A DNA stretch of 64,000 nt from NCBI GenBank assembly GCA_965204095.1, contig OZ241991.1:5642001-5706000 (forward strand), written 5' to 3'. The position numbers were made by a program, and so were the translations under genes. The notes beneath the pieces were generated by a model that was not told the DNA's origin, ran no database searches, and saw only the letters and a program-made list of their open reading frames with translations. Source of the DNA: JAPPLB01 sp965204095. Lineage in GTDB: Bacteria; Acidobacteriota; Terriglobia; Bryobacterales; UBA6623. Positions 35,957 through 45,800 of this stretch are shown piece by piece; positions within the stretch are counted from its first letter, which is position 1, and the number at the start of each line of letters is the position of its first letter.

Positions 35957-36362
35957 GAGCCTGCCTTTCTCCCCCACGCGGCGAGGCGAAGTCCATGCGC
36001 ATCACGAATCAGGGCTTTCAAGGCTTTCACGAGCCACTAGCCACTGGTCACTAGCCACTGCTTTTAAGGTTTTTCACGAAACACGAGACACGAGACACGA
36101 ATCACGGCTTTTTGGTACTGAAGCCCTTCAGTCTTTTTTTTCTGCTCGGGCCTGCTTGGCCTGAAGAAAGAAGAGCCGTTACGATGCTTGATCCCTTGTG
36201 CAAACGAAAGCAAGGCTCACCGGCTCTCAGGCGTTTCCGGGTAGAGCAACCCCAAGCCCGGCCAACAGCTTTTCACGAAACACGAGACACGAAACACGAA
36301 TCACGGCCTTTATGCTTTTCACGAAACACGAGACACGAAACACGAATCACGGCCTTTATGCT
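35957..36362 (+). repeat. Decayed family A left end (A14) followed by heptamer arrays
   Basis: GAGCCTGCCTTTCTC at 35957 is a degraded left end of family A. After about 40 bp it gives way to 7-bp arrays: CACTAGC/CACTGGT units (36030-36060), CACGAAA-type arrays (36075-36106, 36277-36302, 36319-36345) and a short GAGCAACCCCAAGCCCG module shared with 51910. No right end is present. Confidence 0.75.
36117..36141 (+). terminator. Terminator-like hairpin in the heptamer region
   Basis: ACTGAA-GCCC-TTCAGT forms a 6-bp stem with a 4-base loop followed by CTTTTTTTT, the form of an intrinsic terminator. The stem is short. Similar copies lie at 50801 and 51113, so the motif travels with the repeats. It sits 165 bp after the permease stop. 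Confidence 0.45.
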
Positions 36363-36704
36363 TTTCTTCCCACGATTTCCCGGCATTTCCCGCTATTCTT
36401 CGGCCCCCCCCGCCCCCCGGGGCCGGTGTCCGCGCTCCGTCTGCCGTTCCCGGCGGGCGTCACGGCGAGCGCCGTTCGCTGGAAATCCCGGAAAAGTGTA
36501 CAGAATCCCGGCTCCCGCCGCCTCCGGGCTGCTTCCGCTGCGGCGAAAGCCGAAGGAACCCATGCTGAGAAAGGCGAACGTTGTATATTGCACAGACAGG
36601 GAACGTTCTCTATTGCGTTGACATTTTGGGCCGGACAGGCCGGATGGACCGGATAATACGGTATTTTTCTTTGTTCCACGCACGCGAGAGGGCATCCGCA
36701 GTTG
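36363..36704. other. Non-coding region upstream of the polyketide synthase, no gene seen
   Basis: About 340 bp. The first 60 bp contain CCCACGATTTCCCGGCATTTCCC, a decamer-like repeat shared with 51463-51503. The rest has no family-like frame. TTGACA at 36618-36623 and GATAAT at 36652-36657 are too far apart (28 bp) for a standard promoter, though a PKS promoter is expected somewhere here. Confidence 0.45.
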
Positions 36705-36856
36705 TAGCCTGCATTTCTCACCACGTGGTGAGGCGAAGTGGGTGAGAGGGCCGTCAGGACTGGGCGCAAGCCGGGCGGAGGTAAAAGACGCGAGCAACAC
36801 GGCCTGTAAGGTTTTTCACGAATCATGAGTCACGAAACACGAATCACGGCCTTTGA
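36705..36856 (+). repeat. Family A left half (A15) plus heptamers, forming the PKS leader
   Basis: The left edge is TAGCCTGC (GTA flank). About 90 bp of family A passes into GC-rich filler and heptamers (CACGAAT, CATGAGT, CACGAAA, CACGAAT). The array ends 16 bp before the PKS start codon; no right end of family A is found. The 5' leader of the PKS transcript must run through this repeat. Confidence 0.82.
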
Positions 36857-36871
36857 TTGAGGGACATCTCG

Positions 36872-39800
36872 ATGACGGAGTCAAACAGCTCTTGCGATTC
36901 TTCCGGGGATCCGCGTGCCCGATCTGAGGTTCGGAAACCGGAAATCTCCGGATCTGCTCCACCGATAGCGATCGTGGGCATGGCCTGCCGGTTCCCCGGC
37001 GCAGAGGGCCTTTCGGCTTTCTGGCGTCTGCTCGAATCCGGCGGCAACGCAGTGCAGGAGGGACTTCCAGGGTCCGGCCTCGGGCGCGTGGGCGCCCTGT
37101 TTCCGGACGACACGGGGCAGATCGACGCCTGCCGTTTCGGAGCCTATCTCGACGAACTCGACCGGTTCGACGCCGCCTTCTTCCGTATTTCGCCGGTCGA
37201 AGCGCAACTGCTGGATCCGCAGCAGCGGCTGATTCTGGAGACGAGCTGGCGGGCGCTCGAAGACGCGGGCATCGATCCCGACCTGCTGAAAGACAGCCGT
37301 ACCGGTGTCTATGCAGGTATCAGCAACAACGACTACCGGGGGCTGATCCTGGAGGCCAGCGAGAACGCAGGGTCCGCCGAACCTGCCGCCAGCCTGTATG
37401 CGGTCACCGGCACGTCCCTGAACACGGCGATCGGCCGGGTTGCCTTCGCACTGGGACTCGGGGGCCCGGCGATGGCGGTGGATACTGCCTGTTCGTCTTC
37501 GCTGGTTGCGACCCACCAGGCGGTCACGGGCCTGCAGCGGGGTGACGCGGATCTCGCGCTTGCGGGAGGGGTGAACATCATTCTCTCCGGTCGGCTTCTC
37601 GAATTTCGCGCCAACGCGGGGATGCTGTCGCCGGACGGCCAATGCAAGACCTTCGATGCCTCTGCCAACGGCTATGTCAGGGGCGAGGGCTGCGGCATCT
37701 TGGTCCTCAAGCGGCTCGCCGATGCGGAGGCCGACGGCGACCGCATCTGGGGGGTGATCCGGGGCACGGCGCTGAACCAGGACGGCGCGAGCCCCGGTCT
37801 GACAGTGCCGAACGGGGCGGCCCAGGAACGAGTGATCCGGGCGGCGCTCGAACGAGCCGGAGTCCAGCCATCGGATATCGACTATCTGGAAACGCACGGG
37901 ACCGGCACAGAGGTCGGCGACCCGATCGAGATCAACGCGACGGCGGCGGTCTACGGGCGTGGGCGTGGTGCGGGCCGCCCGCTGTTGATCGGCTCGGTGA
38001 AAACCAATATCGGCCATCTGGAATCGGCGGCAGGCTCCGCTGGGCTGATCAAGACCGTGCTTGCGATGAACCGGGGAGTCATCCCCAAGCATCTCCATTT
38101 CCGCAATCCCAATCCCGAGATGGACTGGGAGCGGCTGCCATTGCAGGTGACGTCCGACTCGACGCCATGGCCCGTCCATCCGGACCGCCCGCCGCTGGCG
38201 GGCGTGAGCGGATTCGGATGGTCGGGTACGAACGCCCATGTCGTGCTGGAAGGATACGGCTCGCTGGGAGATGCCGCGTCCGGCCTCAATGGGGGCGATT
38301 GGATCGCTGGCGCTCCGCGGCAGATCGCCGTTTCGCTGCCGGTGTCGGTCGTGCCGCCGCAGTCGAAGGATGGGCTTGCCCCGCGCGGAACGCGCCTGCT
38401 GCCGCTTTCCGCAAAGTCGGACGCGGCGCTTCGCGACACGGCGGGGCGCTACCTCGAATGGCTCGACGAACATCGGGAGGCGGTTGCGGCCGAGGGCGCG
38501 GCGTCCGATCCCCTGCTTTCCGACGTGGCTTGGTCGGCAGGCATAGGCCGTAGCCATTTCGGCTACCGGGCGGGGGTGGTGTTCCGGGACGCGGAGTCGC
38601 TGCGCCAGGGTTTGCGGGCGATCGTTGAGATGGACGAGAGGCCGGCATCGCGCAAGGTGGGCGCCGTGGCATTCGCCTACACCGGACAGGCCAGTCAATG
38701 GCCAGGCATGGGCGCGGCGCTGTACGAAAGCGAGCCGGTGGTTCGCGCGGTGCTCGACCGCTGCGACGACGTGCTGGGGGAAGAACGGGACGCCTCGCTG
38801 CTCGACGTGATGTTCGGTCGCCGCGGCGCCGCGGGTGATCTCGACGATCCGCAGTGGAAGCAGCCCGCGATCTACGCGCTCGAATGTGCCCTTGCGGCGC
38901 TGTGGTCGAGCCTCGGCATCCGGCCGGACGTGGTGCTCGGGCACAGTTTGGGCGAGATCGCGGCGGCGCACACGGCCCGCGTGTTCAGCCTGGAGGATGG
39001 ATTGCGCCTTGCTGCGGCGCGCGGCGCGCTGGTCGGCGCGTTGCCCGGTGGGGGTGCGATGGCGGCGGTGTTCGCACCGGCCTCGCGCGTCGCGGCGGCA
39101 TTGGATGAGCACAACGCCGCCTCGGACGGCATCGGCCTCTGCATCGCCGCCGACAATGGCGCGCATCAGGTCATCAGCGGTCCGGCGGCGGAGATCGCCG
39201 CGGTCCTGGAGCGTCTGGAGGCGGTCGGTATTCGGGTCGCGCGGCTGCGGAAGAGCCCCGCCTACCACAGCGCAATGATCGAGCCCGCGATGGACGATTT
39301 GCAGGCAGCCCTCTCGCAGCTTGCCTTCGCGCCACCTTCGCTACCCTTCGTCAGCAATCTCAGTGGACGGACGGTCGGTGCGGACGAGGTGCTGGATGCG
39401 AGGTACTGGCGGCGGCAGATGCGCGCGCCGGTGGCTTATCGAGCCTGCGTGGAGACCCTGGCGGGGCTGGGAGTGGACGCGGTCGTGGAGATCGGTCCGC
39501 ACGCGGTGCTCGGGCCGATGACCACGCTTGCCTGGCCGGATGCGGCAGGGGTTGCCGAGCCGGCGGTGGTGTCGAGTCTCAGACGGCCGGCCACCGGCGA
39601 AGAGCCGCCGGTGCCGGGGTCCGGCGGTGGCTTCGTGGAGGCCGTCGCCGGCGCCTATGAGGCCGGGCTGCCATTACGCTTCGACGGGCTCTTCGCCGGA
39701 GAGGCGCGCCGCCGCATTGCGCTGCCGGGCTATCCTTTCCAGCGCGAGCGCTACTGGGTCGAGGCGCCCAAACGCCGACGGCCGGGAGCCGGGCACCCGT

Positions 39801-42800
39801 TGCTGGGTGTGCGGCATGATTCCGCGAGCGGCGAGATCACGTTCGACACCGAGTTGTTCCCCTCTGACCCCGTATGGCTCGGCGACCACCGTGTGTTCAA
39901 CCGGCTGATCGCGCCCGGCGCGCTCTATGGTGCGATGGCGGTATCGGCGTCTGCCGCCGAGCGCCTCGGCGCAGCGGTGATCGAGGACTTCCAGATGCGG
40001 AGCGCGCTGGTCTTTCCTGAGAAGGGTGGCGCAGACGGAAGCGAAGAAGAAGGCCGTCGGCTGCAGGTGCTGCTGGATGACTCCGGGGAGGGCGCGCCGC
40101 GCCGCGTCCGGATCCTGAGTCGGGGTGCGAACGACGAAGCCTGGACATTGCACGCGGAGGGCCGGGTCTCGACGGGCCCCGGTTCGGGTCCGCCGGTGGC
40201 CCCCGCGTCGCTGGATCCGGCACGGCTGAAGGCCGATCTGGAGCCGGTGGAACTCTCGGCCTACTACCGCGCCAAGGCCGAGGTCGGGATCGAGCTCGGC
40301 CCCTCCTTCCGAACGCTGAAAGCCCTCTGGTCCCGGCCCGGCGAGGCGCTCGGCGAGGTGTCCCTGCCGGTCTCGGTCGGCCGTAGCGGGTTGGAGATTC
40401 ATCCGCTCCTGCTGGACGGTTGCTTCCAGGTGATGGGAGCGGCTCGCGCAGCGCTCGGATCCGATGAGCAGGTCACTTATCTTCCCTTCGGGTGGGAGCG
40501 GCTCGCGTTGCCGGATCGGTTGCCGGATCGGCTGCTCTGCCATGTGCGTACGAGGGGGGAACCGGATAGCGCCGGCGCTGAATCGCCCGAGGTGATCAGC
40601 GCGGACATCGCCCTCTACGACCCCGGCGGATCCCCGATCGGCGCCCTGAGCGGGTACACCGTGAAGCGCGCGACGCGGAGTGCGCTGCTCGCCGCGGTGG
40701 AGGGCGTGGAGGAGCTGCTCTATGAAGTCTCATGGCGCGACTGCGCCTTGCCGCCCGGCATGCCGCCGGCGGACTTCCTGCCGAGTCCGTCGGCCGCCGA
40801 GGGCCGCTCGCAGCCGTTCTCCCGGTATCTGGCTGACGAGGGAGTCGAGGTCGCGGACGAGACCGATCTGCAACGGGAAATGGAGCGGGCATCGTGGTGC
40901 TATGCTCTCTCGGCGCTGCAAGCGCTTGGGTGGGAGCGTACCGCGAGCGCGGTCGTGAACCCGGAGGAGTTGCGTGAGCGTCTTGAGGTTCTCCCCGAGC
41001 ACGCGCATCTGTTCCGCCGCATGCTTGAGATCCTGGCTCGTTCGGGCGTGTTGCAGGCGAAGGGCGAGGATTTCGTCGTAACGGTCGGAGCCGACGATCC
41101 TTTGCCGCATGAAATGCCGAGCGATTCCGAGGCGTTTCTGGACGAGGTGACCGCGCGATTCCCACACGCGACGAACGAGGTCGGGTTGTTTCGGCGATGC
41201 GCCGGTGCCCTGCCCGAGGTTCTCCGCGGCAATGAAGACCCGCTGTCGCTGCTGTTCGGCGATGCCGAACCGCAGGCCGGCGATCTCTACCGGCGGGCGC
41301 CGGTCTGGCGCGCGGCGAACCGGATGCTGGGCGAGGTGGTTCGGACGCTGGTGGACGAGTTGCCGGCCGGCCGGCGGCTGCGCGTGCTGGAGGTGGGCGC
41401 CGGAATCGGCTCGGCGACCGAATGCATCCTGCCCGAGCTTCCGGCCGGACGGTTCGACTATATGTACACCGACATCTCCGCGGGCTTTTTCGCGGATGCG
41501 GAGGCGCGCTTCGGCGCCGCGGGCGCCTCGATCGACTACCGTGTGCTGGATATCGAAAAGGACCCGCTGGCCCAGGGCTTCGAGCCCCACGGTTACGACG
41601 TGGTAATCGCGGCCAACGTGTTGCACGCCACGTGCTATCTGGACGAGACGCTTGCCCACTGTCGGACGCTCCTGGCGCCGTCGGGGCTGCTGGTGGCGCT
41701 GGAGAACCAGCGCGGCAGGGGCTGGATGGATCTGATATTCGGCCAGTTGGACGGGTGGTGGCGTTTCGCCGATCGCTACCGCGCAGACCACGCCCTCGCG
41801 GGGCCCGACGTGTGGTGTCGGGCGCTCGCCGATACGGGCTTCACGGAAGCAGAAATTCTCGGCGTGCATCTGTCGGAAGCGGCCGGCCTTCCGGATCGAG
41901 GGGTGATCGTGGCGCAGGGTCCGGCGGAGATCGCATTGCCGGAGGGCGTCTGGATTCTGGCGGCCGACCGGGGCGGCGTGGCGGCGGCGCTTGCGGCGCA
42001 ACTCGCGGCTCAGAATCAGCGGGTGGTGCTGGCAGGCGACGGTCCGGAGAGCACAGGCGCGGCGGCAGAGAGCGAGGCCGGGATTGTCGCAACGCCGGTC
42101 GAGATGGAGCGGCGCGAGTCGTGGCGATCGCTCGTCGAAGGCCTGCCCCCGGATGTGCCCTTCGCCGGCGTGGTGCATCTCTGTGCGCAGGACGGTCACG
42201 GGGCGGACGCGACAACCGCGGAAATGGCGGCAGATGCGAAACGGGCGGCGCTGAGCGCGCTCGCTCTCGTGCAGGGCATCGCGGACGCGGACGTCGCGCC
42301 CGAGAAGGGCCTGTGGTTTGTCACACGGGGTGCGCAGGTGCTGGAACGGGAGCGTGCCGGACAATTGGCCGGCGCCGCCCTTTGGGGCTTGGGCAAGGTG
42401 GTGGCGCGTGAGGCGCCCCAGTTGCAATCGCGGATGCTCGATCTCGATCCGGAGGCAGCGGATCCGCAGGCCGTCCTTGCGAATGAATTGCTGTTCCCCG
42501 ATTCGGAAAGCCACGTCGCGCATCGCCGGGGGCGCCGCCAGGCGGCCCGGCTGGTTCGGACGGGCGCTGGCGTGGAGCGTCTCGCCCTTCCGGATGATGC
42601 GGACTGGGTGCTGGCGCCGGACGAAGGAGGGGCAATCGAGACTCTGCGGATGCAGCCGCTGGCGACGCGTGTCCTCGAACCGAAGGAGGTGCGCGTCGCG
42701 GTCGAAGCCTGCGGGCTCAACTTCCTGGACGTGTTCCGGGCCATGGGCCTGGTCGAGGAGGGACTGCTCGGCGAGGAATTCTGTGGCCGGATTGTCGAAA

Positions 42801-45800
42801 CCGGTTCCGACGTGGCCGGCGTCTCGGTGGGCGACCGCGTGGCCGGCTTCGCGTTCGGCACCTTCGGGCCGGAGGTGGTGACGCGCGAGGAATTGGTGGC
42901 GCTCGCTCCGCCGGACGTTTCGGCGGCGGCGCTTGCCACGATCCCCTCGGTTTTCGTGACATCCGTGCTGTCCTACGAGCTTGCCGGACTGAAGGCCGGC
43001 GATCGCGTGCTGATTCACGCCGGCGCGGGTGGCGTCGGGCTTGCAGCCATCCAGTTGGCCCGGGCGTCGGGCGCCGAGGTCTTCGCCACCGCGAGTGCGC
43101 CGAAGCAGGCCTATCTCCGATCGCTCGGCGTCGAACATGTGTTCGACAGCCGCTCGACCGCGTTCGGCCGGGATATCCTCGAAGCGACAGGCGGCGCCGG
43201 GGTCGACGTTGTGCTGAACAGCCTGACCGGCGAGGGCTTTATCGAGGCGAGCCTCGCCTGCCTTGCGCAGGGCGGCCGCTTCGTGGAGCTCGCCAGGCGG
43301 GACATCCTGAGCGAGGATGAGATGGCGGCGATCCGGCCGGATGTCGCCTATTCGATCCTCGATCTCTACACCCTGAAGCAGCAGGACCCTGCGCGGCCGG
43401 GTGCCGCCCTGAGAGAAGTGCTGGCGCGCATTGCAACGGGCGAGCTTGCGCCTCTCATGCACACCAGATGGCCGTTGGCAGAGACGAGCGCTGCGATGGG
43501 CTTCATGCGCGCCGCGCGGCACATCGGCAAGATCGTGCTCACGACACCTCCCTTCAGGAAGGGACGGCTGCGGCCGGATGGAACCTATTTGGTGACAGGT
43601 GGCCTGGGCGGCATCGGCTGCGCGCTCGCCGAATGGCTCGCCGAGCGCGGCGCGGGTTCGGTCGTTCTGAACGGTCGCAGGCCGCCTGACGAGGCGGCGG
43701 AAAAAGTGATCGAGGCGTTGCGCGCCCGCGGATTCAGGATCGAGGTCGAGATTGCGGATGTGACGGACACATCTGCGCTCGACGAAATGCTGGTGCGGAT
43801 GGACGGGACCCTGCCGCCGCTGGCCGGCGTGATCCATAGCGTCGGCGTGCTGTCCGACGCCGCCCTCGGCAACCAGAGCTGGGAAAGCTTCGAGACCGTG
43901 CTGTGGCCGAAGATGCTGGGGGCTTGGCACCTTCACCGGGCGACGGCGGAACGCGATCTGGACATGTTCGTCCTGTTCTCCAGCGTCGCCGGCATTCTGG
44001 GTAATCCGGGCCAGGCCAACCATGCGGCGGCCAACGCCTTCCTCGATCAGCTCGCCGCCCACCGGCGCGCGCTGGGTCTCCCTGGGCAGGCCATTGCCTG
44101 GGGTGCCTGGTCGGAGCTGGGCGAGGCGGAGGAGCAGCGCGAGCGGATCGCCGGGCGCCGGGAGGCATCCGGCACCGGCTGGTTCACGCCGGAGCAGGGC
44201 TTCAAGGCATTCGAGCGCCTGCTGCGCCAGGATGCAACGAGCGCCGTCGTCGCGGCGGTGGACTGGCCGGTGTTCGGAGACTCCATCGGCGGCCGTCCGC
44301 CCCTGTTCGAGGATCTGCTTGCCGGCGCGACCGACGACGGCGACGATTCATCCTCCTCGGAAGACCTGCTTGTACAACTCGGTTCGACTCCGGCGGCGGG
44401 GCGCGAGGATCTGTTGGTGTCCTTTCTGCAGCGGGAAGTCCAAGCAGTGCTGAGGCTGCCCTCGGCGCCGGCGTCCGCGGTCGGCTTCTTCGACCTGGGA
44501 ATGGATTCGCTGATGGCGGTCGAGCTGCGGAATCGCCTCAACCGTGCCTTCTCCGATACCTATGCGGCGCCGAATACCCTGGTGTTCGACTACCCGACCA
44601 TTGCCGATCTCGCGCGTCATCTTGTGGACGCGCTCGGCGAGCCCGCCCCGGCCCCCGAGGCGGCATCCGATCCGGATCCGCAACCGCCCGTGCAGCGCCA
44701 GGACGATGGAATCGCGATCGTCGGGATGGCGTGCCGGTTTCCCGGTGCGCCGGACATTGCGGCCTTTTGGCGCCAGCTCGAAACCGGCCGCGATGCGGTG
44801 ACGAACGGGCGGCAGGACGATGGGTCCTGGGCCGGAGTCGCTGGCGACCCCGCGGTCGAGGACGGCATTTCTGGGCGTGGCGGGTTCGTCGAAGAGATCG
44901 ACCGCTTCGATGCACGCTTCTTCGGCATGACGCCGATTGGCGCGCGCATGACGGACCCGCAGCAGCGGCTGCTTCTGGAGACAAGCTGGCGGGCGCTCGA
45001 GGACGCGGGGATCGACCCCGAGGGCCTCAGGGGCAGCCGCACCGGGGTCTATGCGGGTATCGCAACCAGCGAATACCGCGATCTGATGATGATGGCGGGC
45101 GGCGAGGGCCTCAACTATCTCGGCACCGCAAGCAGCATGGCGGTCGGCGGCGTCGCGTTCAGGCTGGGTCTCACAGGTCCGGCAATACCGGTGATGCTCA
45201 ACTGTGCGGCGTCGCTGGTCACGGTGCAACAGGCGGTCGCGGGTTTGCGGAAGGGAGAGGTGGATATGGCCCTGGTCGGCGGCGTGAACGCGGTCCTCTC
45301 GCCCGGGCTGACCAGGGAGATGGCTGATCTGGGCATGTTGTCGCAGCAGGGGTGCTGCAAGACCTTCGACGCCGCGGCGGACGGCTTCGTGCGGAGCGAG
45401 GGCTGCGGGATGGTCGTCCTGAAGCGGCTGGCGGAGGCGGAGGCCGACGGCGACCGCGTCTGGGCGGTGATCCGGGGCGCGGCAGTCAACCAGAATGGGG
45501 CGGCTGCAGGGCCGACGGTGCCGAACGGCCCGGCGCAGGAGCGGGTGATCGAGGAGGCGCTGTTGCAGGCGGGGGTTCAGCCGTCTGACGTGGACTACTT
45601 GGAGGCGCACGGGGCCGGATCGGAGCTGGGCGACCCGATCGAAGTGCAGGCCGCGGCGGCGGTTTACGGCCGGGAGCGCGACAGCGGCCGGCCGCTGCTG
45701 ATCGGCTCGGTCAAGACAAACATCGGCCACCTGGAATCGGCGGCGGGGGTCGCCGCGCTGATCAAGGTTGTTCTGGCCATGCGCCACGGTCTGATCCCGA

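Noticed and set aside
34359..36005. 548-codon minus-strand frame opposite the permease
   Set aside because: Low-complexity antisense of membrane helices; the plus-strand NCS2 protein explains the region.
36618..36657. Promoter TTGACA...GATAAT upstream of the PKS
   Set aside because: The hexamers are 28 bp apart, too far for a standard sigma-70 promoter.
40730..44062. Long minus-strand frame (1110 codons) opposite the PKS, and similar ones at 36881-39268 and 44348-45811
   Set aside because: They are antisense shadows of a high-GC coding strand, rich in Arg and His, with no family signature; the plus strand has complete PKS domains.
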